64,000 nt of DNA from Apis mellifera (taxonomy: Eukaryota > Arthropoda > Insecta > Hymenoptera > Apidae). The position numbers were made by a program, and so were the translations under genes. The stretch covers positions 3,815,032 to 3,879,031 of the forward strand of contig NC_037649.1 of NCBI RefSeq assembly GCF_003254395.2, in the 5' to 3' direction. Positions within the stretch are counted from its first letter, which is position 1, and every line of letters begins with the position of its first letter. The notes beneath the pieces are model-generated. The model was not told the origin of the DNA. It made no database searches and saw nothing but the letters and a program-made list of their open reading frames with translations. Positions 37,731 to 49,900 of the stretch are shown here, one piece after another.

Positions 37731-39246
37731 CAGCGTCAGCGTTATTCGTGACAAAAATTTGGTACCAGCTATAATGACTGTGTGATGATCTGGGCGAATC
37801 AATATATGCTCAGCACTTGCGCCATTGCTGCACTGTCGTTTGATGCATTAAATACCATGATTTTCACAAAAAAATCAGGTTACGAGCTCATACACGTTAT
37901 CATGAGTGTTACACTATTTGTTAATATTATTAAATATATACATATGCGCATGATAACGGTATTATAAAGAAATATACCGTATCAAATTGCGTATCATGAA
38001 ATAGAAAACAGATATACAAGTTTCCAACAACAACAACAAAAACTAACCAAATTTATCCCATTATTTGTAGAATAAAATCGCTATGTTTTGTATGGGAAAC
38101 ATCTTATTCTGAATTCAAAGTCCTTTTTCTTTGTGTGTAGAATTGTGAATTGTCTCTTGTTATTTCTTTCGAGATATATCCATAATAAACAAGTAACCAG
38201 ACTTTTAGATATAGGTAGATACTTATAATTTTCAAAAATTTTACAATCGAAAGTGAAGAAACTATATTTATAACTTGTAAGATACAAATACAATTTATTA
38301 TTATATAATTACCAAGTAAGATATAGCGTATAACGCTTCGAAGTAGTGTAATTGGTTTTTCTTTTTTACTTTCACTTAATGTACTATTTAAAATTGTTCC
38401 TGTAATGATGTACAGTGTATTGTATAATTGTCATGATTTTCTTTTATCAAATATCAATGAAACTAAGTTGATTAGAATTGAAAAAACTTATTCGTGCATA
38501 ATTTTACACTAGTTGTTTCAATATATACTGAAAAAAATAATATATAATTGTTACATATAAATTCTTAAAATTAATTTTCAAGGTAAGTATTAAATTCCGC
38601 AATAAATAAAACTCATAATAATGCGTAAAATTTAGAAAGAAAAAAAAAAAGAATCACTATATTTCAAACGCCTTTGGCATTTCGTTATATATATAAATAA
38701 ACTTATTTGATACATTTTGAAAACAATTTTAAGTAAAATCCTACCCAATATTTTGTTAAACATTTCACTTTTTCAAATTAAATTATGTAAATAACTTTCA
38801 TACAATTTTTTACATATTAAATTCTAAAATCTTAATCTACTTAAGACTTTCTTTTATTCCTTAATTCCAAATTTCATATTTAATAAAGTATTTTTTTTAT
38901 AAATATAATTATAAGCAAATAATTTATATTAAATTTTTAAATATTTTAATAGTGAATATCAAAATTCTTTATATTTTAACATTTTAAAATATCTTACAAA
39001 ATATTTATAACTTTTTTTTATTCTTTTTTAATCATTTAAATACATTAAAAAACATAAAAAAAGAATTATTTTTATAGGCTAACTTACATATCGAGTACAA
39101 AACAAAATATATGTAATAAAAAAATAGTATATATAGACATATATAACAGTAGTAAAAACAGATAATATATATATATAAACATAATTTCAATTAGAAAGCA
39201 GAATTCGCAAAAGAAATTATTTAAAATAATCATATAATATTTTATA
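37731..39246. other. Convergent 3' UTRs of swm (+) and SLC10A7 (-)
   Basis: The segment after the swm stop (37731 to about 38700) is moderately less AT-rich and has AATAAA words near 38600 and 38690, fitting a long swm 3' UTR. The rest is AT-rich and likely includes the SLC10A7 3' UTR read from the other strand. The frame at 37782-37967 has no support. Confidence 0.4.
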
Positions 39247-40229
39247 TTATGGAGACAACCAACCAGCTAGTAAACTACCTAATAATAATTGTGCAACTGG
39301 TAATATTGACAATGGTAAATTTACAGCTGAACCATGAGCTGAACCATGATAAGCACCACGTAAAATCCAGCTACCAAGACCAACTGATTTGTGAGTACTT
39401 GTAAAAAGTGTAGCTAGTAAGATATTTCGAGGTAACCATCGAGAGCACAAAATCCAACATAAGCAGCTAACAAATAGTTGTCCCGCACAAGCTTGAACAT
39501 AAAAAAATACTAATATCATAATAAAATAATAAAAGATATGCTATTTGGAATTAATTTAAATTAATAATATTTAAATATATATAAATTATATATACATGCA
39601 TTAACATTAGACAAAAATTTTTAATATATTACTATTTAACGTTCATTTGGTTATATCAATATAAGTTTTAATCTAAATTATCATAAACTTACCAATTAAT
39701 ACACATAATAATACATCAGAAGCTTGCAAAGATGATGCATCTATTAACAATGCATCACAAAACCAATGATATGCTGTAGCTAATAATAATCCTTGAGAAA
39801 ACCAAAGTGATTTAATTTTTGGACAAATATCGTACTTTAAAATAATAATTTGAATTGCAATACCAATAATTAATGGTATAATAGTACTATAAATGGTTTC
39901 TTTTATGTTTATACCAACCAAAGGTGGTGTAGATGCTCCTAACTAAAAGAATTAATACTCTTATAAAAGAAAAATGATATTTTGAATTTTAATAATGAAT
40001 ATTTATACATATATAAGTATAATTACCACAAAATATAATAATATAGGAGATATAAATAATCCTCCAAAATGAGATACTAAAGTAATCACAATGCTTGTTG
40101 ATAAATCTGCTTGTGCTAATCGACATAATACAAAACTTGTATTAAATGGAGGTGGCATGCAATAAAGTACCTAAAATCCAAAAAATTAAATTATTATCAA
40201 TATTTACATATAATTAAAGATATTTTGTT

Positions 40230-40265
<36 letters not shown>

Positions 40266-40797
40266 CTTCCATTCCTTTCAATAACCATACATTGACATTG
40301 GCATAAGTCAATAAACATACCCCAAGTCTCATAAGAAAAGGCATTAAAATATATATGAAAGTCATTGTAAATATTAAGAGAGAACCATTGCTTAATGTTA
40401 AATAAAGCATTTTTGGATCACATAATAAACCTGCTTCTAAGTATGTTAAAGGAATAGCAAAATATCGAATGATAATATTTCCATTCAGAATACCTATAAT
40501 AAATAAATAATATAAAAAAGATACAATATATTTACTTAATTATTATTAATTATTAAATAATAATTTAAAATTTTATATATATTTAATTATTAATATATTA
40601 ATATATTATAATATATTAATATATATTATATATATTTAATTATTTGTTTATAAAATAATACCATTTGTTTTACCAAAATGTGGTTTAGCAGAAGCAAGCA
40701 TCATACATAAAAGCATTAATAAAAAATATCCATATCTATATAAAAGTTCATTTTGTTTTTTTTTTGGTTGAATATCTTGTGTATAATTTTCTTGCAT
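39247..40797 (-). CDS. SLC10A7: Sodium/bile acid cotransporter 7 (SLC10A7), 5 coding exons
   Basis: Minus-strand exons in order: 40797-40662, 40493-40267, 40170-40027, 39942-39693, 39509-39247; 339 aa, the same length as vertebrate SLC10A7 (about 340). All introns are GT/AG and phases close. A ten-segment membrane protein of the bile-acid:Na symporter fold. Diagnostic words include LLKGMEV followed by CMPPPFNTS, PLIIGIAIQ, TYHWFCD-like AYHWFCDALL, LFTSTHKSVGLG and QLLLGSLLAGWL. In vertebrates SLC10A7 lies in the Golgi/plasma membrane, is not a bile-acid carrier, and is linked to intracellular calcium control and glycosaminoglycan synthesis; the same role here is inference. It is tail-to-tail with swm. 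A (TA)n run sits just inside intron 2, next to the donor. Confidence 0.92.
40233..40262. repeat. (TA)n microsatellite beside an SLC10A7 splice donor
   Basis: A TA run of about 30 bp lies four bases beyond the minus-strand donor GTAAAT at 40266-40261, in a 96-bp intron. Length changes could affect how well this small intron is spliced. Confidence 0.8.
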
Positions 40798-42330
40798 TTT
40801 TACTTAATTTTATGCGTGCCTGTAATAATTTAAATATCTTAATATGTATTTTTGAAAATTTTTATTTATGTAATAATATATAATAAAAGCAAATGAAACA
40901 TGATTTATAATAATGAAAAAATGTTAATAATAATAAAGAGGATGCAAACCATTTTTATGAAATTATATCAGCCTACAAGCAACCAGTGAAACTTTTTTTC
41001 TGATTCTTCTTTGAAGAAATTTCATGCGTTGTCTTCTTTACAAGAATTTATACGTGCACATTTGCATAAAATATTATATTTACTATAATCCTATTTAAAC
41101 ATGCTTAAAATATTAAGTAAAGAAAATTTTATTGTCTATAATACTGTATTAAATCATACATTTATTAATTATTCTGTGCTATTTTTTATCATTAAAATTC
41201 CTGTAAAATTCATAATTTAATTAATATAATATAAAATTAAATATATAAATGCATCTAAATTAAAGCAATACTTTTAAAATTTATAAAATGCAATGATATT
41301 CTTTTAATAATAAATTTTTTATTCTAAAATTTGTATTATTCAATTTTTTTTTTGTTGAATGAAATATATATATACAAAATAATAATGCTTTGTGCAAATT
41401 AAACTTGCATCCAAACATAATTGTATATTTACACTTGTTGTATGTGATGTTAAATTTAAAAATTGTATTTTAAAAAATGAAAAATTATTATATGACCGTA
41501 ATAAATATATTTAAACTTTTCGTTACAATTCATTAATATTTGTTTGAAAAACTTCAAAATCATTAATCACGAATATTTTTATATGGTATTTAGTTGTTTT
41601 AAATGTCCATTATTTTTAACAATTAATTATTTAGATAATACAATGCTTTGATGCATATCGTATCAAAATGTATTAAGAAAATCCGATTTCATTTTCTTAC
41701 GCATGCGTAGTTATAAAAAAATATTTTCATATATTCTTTTATTAAAATTAAATTTTTATTAAAAAAAATATTAATAACATAAAATTTATTGTTTGTTTAA
41801 ATAATTTGCATAAATTTAATAAGATATGTTTATAAAAAATGTTTATAATAAAAAGTTTCTATTGTTAATTCGTTAATAATTAGTTAATTAAGTGTTAATA
41901 ATTCAAACATTTATATTTATTTTATAATATTACTAAAATTATTCACATTAAAATATTTATACTTGAAATAAATAATAAAAATATTTATATCAGTTTTATA
42001 ATTTTTATAATATTAATTTTTAACAAATATAATAGAAAGAATAAACAAAAAAATCTATTTGTTAATTATTTATTATAATAATATTAATAATAATACAATA
42101 ATAATATTAATAATAATAATAAGATTAATGAAACAACAGTATATGTAAACATGGCATATTACCACAATACCTTTACTGCCATAAGTAGGGGTCCACCCTT
42201 CTTGGCACACAGTTTGAAGCTTAAGAGCTCCTTTATCGATTATTCACATTTTTTTCTTACAAAACTTCGTAACTTTTATACATAGCACGGTCTATAACTA
42301 CATACATAACATTGCTTTGTAAACGAGGTT
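40798..42330 (-). promoter_or_regulatory. SLC10A7 5' region: probable 5' UTR intron and noncoding first exon
   Basis: On the minus strand an acceptor (TTATTACAG) lies just before 40819, 22 bases upstream of the ATG. A GC-richer block at about 42171-42330 ends, in minus-strand sense, at a donor AAAG|GTATTG (edge 42171). Together they suggest a noncoding first exon and a 1.35-kb leader intron. The block also has a TTTATCGATTA word similar to the insect DRE core. The intervening DNA (40820-42170) is AT-rich with nothing else seen. Confidence 0.35.
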
Positions 42331-44436
42331 ATACGCTCACGAAAATTAATATTTAATCGCATTACTTTTAAAACTTTGATAGTGTAACAGAAAATTTTTT
42401 AGTTGATCTTATTTTTAAGAATTGAATTTATACTGAAAATAAAAGACATAAATAGTTTGTAACGCAAACTACAACAAAAAATCTCATGATATTAAAAACT
42501 CCAATCGAAATCATTTTATAAATGGTAATGCAAAACATTACACGTTATATTTTTTTTTCTAAATATAAATATTGAAATGCTCCAGTAACGCAAATATATA
42601 AAAGATCACATATTAGCATGCTCAGATACAAAAATACTAAATCAAGATACAAAGGCTTTGATTTGTTTATTAACTAAAAGCCAAATAATTATACATAAGA
42701 TTCATCTATTCAATGTTATTTTGAGGAACAAAGGATATTCATTGGATGTATTTATATGATACAGGACTTTGAATTCACTATATTATGATAAACCATTAGT
42801 TTTTGTCATTCCTGATCAAGAAACACAATGTATTACAAAACAAAAAATGAAGTAAAAAAGATCATTAGTCAATCTGTCTAATATAGCAAAATTTGTAATA
42901 CTTTAAATTTGACACACATTTGAAATGAATATTTTTTTTTTTTTGAATTTTTGTATTAGTAAATAGAATAAGAAATATCTAATCAATAGTACCACCTATA
43001 TTAGAAACATGGATTATTATATATCAATATTTATCCAATATATATATATATATATTATATATATCATATATACATATATTAGAAACACAAAGAAAACTTG
43101 TATAATATGAATTCTAGAGCATGCCAAAGATAATATGACTATAAAAAAATATTATAAAAATAATTTAAACTTAAAACATTTTACGTTCAAAGATTCTCTC
43201 TATAACTGTTTGTAATTTTAAGAATTATTTCCTTATATAAAGAATACACAGAGTGAAATTGTAAATTTCAGAGTTAGTTTTAATTATGTTTAAATGAAGT
43301 TCTATGTTAATTGTCAATTTCTATTTAGTCATCATCAAAAAATTTTTTATCTTCTTAGACATGATAAACACAGTATGTATATAGGTATTATTTGTTATTT
43401 GTTCATTATTAATTTAAAAAGACATGTATGTATATAAAATTATAAAAAATATTGAATCTGGCAAAATATAAAAATTATTCAATATGATATATTTAAAGTA
43501 GCAGTCTTATCTAATAACTATGAAAATTACAGAAAGAAAAAATCTGAATTTCTATAAAAATTTGAAAATTAATGATGGATAATACAGAGATTATTTAATA
43601 TTTAAACACTAAACAATACACAACACTGAACTATTATTATATGTAAATATCTATATATAAAAATACAATGTATTTGTAATAAACAATTTGTCACAGTTTA
43701 CTGTTAGTATTTCATTTTATATACTACAGTAATTCTTAAATAAAAACGGGAAGAACGAAAATATCACACGATGATATGTCAAAATGTTAGGTAATAAGTG
43801 ATATTAAAAACATTATCATTTCATTTCCGTCAATATTCTTTTTATGATACTAATTTTACACTAAAAAATAGTAATATTGTAAAATAATTGTATATTGTAA
43901 TTACACAAAGTACATAAGTAAATATTTGTAACATTAAATGCACATAAGAAAATATTTAATAAAATTATTTTCATTTTATAAAGAAATAGATTTTTTTTAC
44001 AGTTTTTATACTTTATAAGATAAATAGACCAATGAGCAATAGAAATAATCATTAAATTTTTCAAAACTTATGTACTTATTTTTATTTTATATAAAAAAAA
44101 AAAGATCAAACATAATATACATAAGAAAATAGTATTAAATTACTGTATTATCCATCTATAAAATATGAAAGTTATTTATTTGTAATTTTCATAAGTTAAT
44201 TCACAGCTTATATTATTAATGTAATATCTCCATCACATGTTGCAAAGATACCCGTGATTATTATACAATTTCACTCTGTTTATCATATTTTTTTGCTATC
44301 AAATTAATTATAGTTTTACTTCTAAATTAGAGTTACTTTATATCACAATATCTCAAGGCACTTAAAAAAATTTCTTTTTTTCTTAAGCACCTTTTCCCCT
44401 TCTCATTTAGTCTGACATAAATATAACATAGAACAT
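42331..44436. other. AT-rich spacer and Wee1 3' UTR
   Basis: No open frame of note; 43861-44064 is an A/T artefact. The 3' UTR of Wee1 (read leftwards from 44436) must begin here. TTTATT words on the plus strand, i.e. AATAAA on the minus strand, occur near 44170. The inner part is plain AT-rich text. Confidence 0.35.
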
Positions 44437-46866
44437 TCAAAAGTTTGTAGTGCTATTGCTTCTATTGACTTTTTTACCCACTGCTCGAGACGATGTTCTA
44501 GTTGGTGTAGGTCTTAGTTTGTAGCCTCCTGCATTCATTGTATTATTAATAGCCGCTACATTTGGAGCAATAGTTTTTAAACACTTAGCCGCTTCTTGCA
44601 GTTGCTTTGACAAAATTTCATTTTTTAATTTTTCTGCATTCAGTTCTCGTCGAAGTTGTGCTTTTGTTTTATTTCCAAATGGGCACAATACTCTATGCTG
44701 TATAAGACAAATTGCTGATGGTCTCATTTCAGGATTTGGATGAATCATTAACTATAAAAAAAAATAAATTTATTATATCATTCTATAAAATAAATATTTA
44801 AATAATAGAATTAGAAAATGAATTTACTTTAAGTAATTCATTAAGATCACGGCTATAATGGGATAATTCCTTTAAATTTCCATTTCTAATATCATGCCAT
44901 TCTGGTCCATTTTTAGGTAGTGGACCTCCACCACCTGCTTCATAAACAGTTAATCCAAAAGCAAAAATATCAGCTTTTGGTAAATGACTAAAATCTTCGC
45001 GTAAAATTTCTGTTGGCAAATATCTACAATCTCCTTCTTCAACTTGAGGATTATTAACGGATGTAACATGACCCAAATCTCCTATTTTATAAGTAATTTC
45101 TTCTTCGATAGTTTCCTCTTCGTCGAAACCATCATCAGCTGAATCATAATTAACTGCGAGTAACCTCTTTTCTTTGGAAATAAATATGTTTCCAGGTTTA
45201 ATATCCATGTGTACTAATTGCATACTGTGAATATATCTTAAACCTTCAGCAACATGTAACAACAATTGTCGCATTTCTGCTTCAGTGAAATGTTTTTTTT
45301 CCTTTTCTAAATTGATAATTGCATCTGCTAAACTGCCACCATTACAATATTCATTTTGAATTATCATATGATTATCTTCTGCCCATGCAGAATAATATCT
45401 CACAACATGTTGATGTTTACCAAGTACAGCATGCGCATACACTTCATTTAAGGCATTCTTTTCATTAATACTTCCAGCAACTGGTTTAATACTTTTTTTA
45501 ATAGCATAAGTGCATCCATCTAATCGGTTAATACATTTATAAACTGAACCAAATTCACCTGTTCCAATTAAACCAAGTTCATGGAACTCTTGATGATATC
45601 GTAAAATATTCGAATCTTGCAATGCAACACGTTTTGTAGCTTGTTCTATTTCGTTATCAGAATCTTCAGAATCGGCGAGATCGAATTTTGGTATTTGAAT
45701 ATCTGGAGATCTAAAATTAAGAGAAAATAACTTTTATTATGAAATCAATAGTATTATCAAATTGATCGATTTTTATATTTATACTTACCCATTAAGACTA
45801 CGTTTAGATCTAGTGCGTTTTCTTGCAGTTAACAACATTCCATTTGGTGTAAAAGGATTTACATTAGCAGTAGGTTTGTCAGATTTATTTTGATAATTAC
45901 ATGATCTAGATTTGTCTAATGAAAATAGTCTAGTACATTTAGATGGAAATGGAGTATGCATTGCACTCTTTTCCATTAATGTCTTTGGAGTAGCAGGAGA
46001 ATCAAATAGACGTAAAGCTCTAACACGTTTATAAGGTGGACTACATGCCATTGATATTTTTTGAGAACATATGTTTTCACGAGGTGGAATTCTAATTCTT
46101 GATGTACCTGCAATTTATATTTTTTAAAACAAATACGTATTTGATGCAAAATTTTTCTTGTATTGAAACTCCATGCAAAAAAATTTGTGTTCACTATTTC
46201 ATTATCAACCATAATCAATATATTTTTATATATGTATTTTTTGATATTTTTTTTTCATAATTATGATATTTTTTTATTCATATTTTTTTAATATTTTCTT
46301 TTTTCATATTTTATATTTTTTTTTATTTGTATTTTTTAAATATTTTCTTTTTGTTTCATACTTTTGATTTTCTTTCATATCTTTGATATTATATATTTTT
46401 TTTTCATACTTATATTTTTTTTATTTATATTCTTTTTCATAAATAATATTTCTTTTTATTTATATTTTTTTAATATTTTCTTATTGTTATTTTTTTTATA
46501 TTTTTTTCATATCTTTGATATTATACTTTTTTATATATATATTTCATATTCTTATAATATATATCCATATATTTTATATTTTTTTTATGTTTATATATAT
46601 TTTTTATTTATATTTTTTTAATATCTTTTTGTTTCATATTTTTGATATTATACATTTTTTTATATATTTATATATATTCATATATTTATATTTTTTTCAT
46701 AGTCTTCACATTCTATATTTTTTTATATTTTTTATTTTACATTTTTTTCATACAATGTTTACAATATTTTTCATATTATATATATATTTTTTTTTTATAT
46801 TTTTTGTTTTACAATTTTTCATTTTTTTTATATTTTTTGTTTTACATTTTTTTATACAATATTTTT

Positions 46867-46922
<56 letters not shown>

Positions 46923-49900
46923 CATATCTTTTTTATTCTTTTTTATTATATATTTTTTCTTCTTTTGTTTTAACTTTTATTTATAAACTTTAATTCTTAA
47001 TACAATTATTTATTGTCATATACATCACTAAGTATATCATATATATATATAATAATTATATTTTTATATAAAATATATAATATTCATAGAACTATTATAT
47101 ATTTTTTTTATTCATTTAAAAATATATATATAAAAAAATATGAATTGAATTTATTTACAACAACAAAAATATAATATTTTAAGTTAATAAAAAACAATGT
47201 AAAAAATAAGTATAAAAATTTACATTCTTTAAAAATATTATTTATAATTCTCATAAAAAAATATGATTTAAAACTATATATGTATATTATAGAAAATGGC
47301 AAGAATGAAATTTTGAATACAAAATTTTAAAATTATATAAATATATAATAAATAAATATATATATATATATATACAATGTACAGTGATTTATCTCGAAAT
47401 ATTTCGAAAAATAAAATAATATAGAAAATGTTTTAATATTTTTATATATGAAAATTGTTTGCAAAAAGATATAATATTACATATATATAGTTTTTGTATA
47501 AAATAAAACATTCAGATTATATAAATTTTTTAAATGGACTCATATAATTTTTATTACACTAGTTAGTGCATTTCATTATTTCCTATATACTAATTATTTA
47601 TATCGAAAAATTTATAATTTATAACATGTTGTAATTTGAAGTTTGTAAAATTTACTTATATGAAAAACAAAAACAAGTATAAAAAATATCGCTTCACATG
47701 TTCAACTTATTATCTTTCAAGTTTTATAAATTTTAATATTTTTTAAAATAAAGATTTTTTGATATAAATAGCTTAATATTTTCGTAAGAAATAATTACTG
47801 GTCAATTAATGTAATAAAAATTATATGATTTTATTTAAAAAATTAAGATTAATTTTCATATGATTTGTACATTTCCATCTATAGAAAAACTATTATTATT
47901 AGATATTATTATTAGATCTCTTTCTATTAAATAACTTTTATTTGAAATATTTTTATGTATTTATATTTTTTGAGATATTTGAATAATTCAAGATAAATCG
48001 GACATGGTATATATATCTTAGAAACCGACCAACAAGATTTAATAAGTGATTCCTAAATGATTTTAAATAAATCATTTGATAAATCAATGATTTTAAATAA
48101 ATTTCAAATAAATAAATAAATTTTTCTTTTGCAAAAATTTTGATTTGGACAAGTTACTAATCAAAAATATAAATATTATTTTAAGTTAATAAAATAACTT
48201 AATGAAAAGCCTCTATCAAACAAAATTTAAGGAAGAAAGAAGAGGAGAAAGACATCTCTCAAATTTTAACTTTGAATTAGTTTTCGAAATATTTATGAAA
48301 AACTTAGTATTATATATTGAATTTTGTTTACAGGTGATATAATGGTACAACAATTCGCTGCAAAAATTATTATTATTTAATATCTAAAATTGCTATTTTT
48401 AAAGAATTAGCAAAAAATTAGTGCAGTCAATAAATTAATTCATATTATAAACAAATGGAAATTAAAAAAAAAATTTAAATGAATTTAATAAAATTTTTCA
48501 TGAGAAAATTACGTAATGTTATTTCTTTAAAAGACAATTTTCGCAACAACGCTGCAAATATTTAATAGCTAATCTCAATATCTATATATAATCTATATGT
48601 ATCTTATATGTAAAATCTTTAGTTCTTCTAAGTTATATGTAAAATCTTAATGCTTCTAAGAAAATTTATAAATTTTAACAGCATTCTGATCGGAAATCGT
48701 TTTTAAATTCTAAAATTAACTTAATACAGAATTGTTTCTCTTAGAAATGTACTGAAATAACAGCAATATTTGCTAAAATGTTTTGCAAATTAATTTTTTG
48801 ACATCGTATTTGATATTTAAATCAAATGTGTTTAATTTCCTGAATACGAATGATTAGATTTTCATTGGATTATAAAGCATTCTATAGATATTAGATCAAT
48901 CGATATATTTATTTATGTAATCATAAACTACTTGATATTTGACGACCAAAATGGAGACTTATATTAATAATATTTGAATAGGCAGCAATCAATATATTAA
49001 TAATATCTGTATTCTTCTATGCAATTTTTAATGTATAATACGAAAATTTTTCATTAATATTTAGAAACTAATAAATATTCGAAACTAAAATTTTAAATTT
49101 AAATTTTGATTCCTTGTTTTTTATTATCCTTTTAAATTTTATATCGATCAGTGATCGATATCTTTTACAATTATAGTTAAAAACATTGGCCAATCACATG
49201 GCGCATAAAACTTGCGTCATAATGGTAGAGCATAGATATGTATCGCCAGGATATTGTTATATTGAGCAAATTGAAAAATTGCTATAGTCAGCACTTATGA
49301 TCATATTGTAGCATTTAGCGTACCAAACTATATTTCCGCATTTTCTATGAAAAATAAATATTTCGTGAAAAATTATAAAAATAAATATGGAATAATTTTA
49401 AATGCTGTGATAGCTTAAACATATTTCATAAATAAAAGACGCTGCTTATTTTACGCAAGAATTATATTATTAAGCACTTAGATTTATTTATTTATTTTAT
49501 TTTATTATTTATATCTATCTACTCTAGAAAAATAATATATTCTGTTAAAATTTCAGGATTTATGAAATATTTCATAGGCATTTCAAGAAATACTCTTATA
49601 AACCTCCATAAATGGAGGTAGAAATCACGTGATGTGAAAATGGCAATAGAAAAGAAGAAATTTCTGCAATAATATTTGACTATTTGTTCAAGTCCGGCAA
49701 TTCGCCGGTAATACGTACCTAACATTATAATCGTAGCGCGATATTTACGTTCTACGATTAACTAATATATATAATAATTCGTAATAATAAAACCGAAACA
49801 AAAATTTTTAGGAAAAAAAAATGTTGATTAAAATCATCACTTTAAAAATCATCAATTAAGTCTTGTCGGTTGATTTCTGGGATTTCTGTATAAATATATA

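Noticed and set aside
37782..37967. 61-codon plus frame after swm
   Set aside because: Lies in the swm 3' UTR, with no homology or splice support; the conserved ESRSWRR end lies before it.
46364..46986. Plus-strand frames of 85-152 codons, hydrophobic Phe/Ile/Tyr
   Set aside because: They run through a T-rich minisatellite and a (TA)n run; composition follows from the repeat, and three overlapping frames are equally open.
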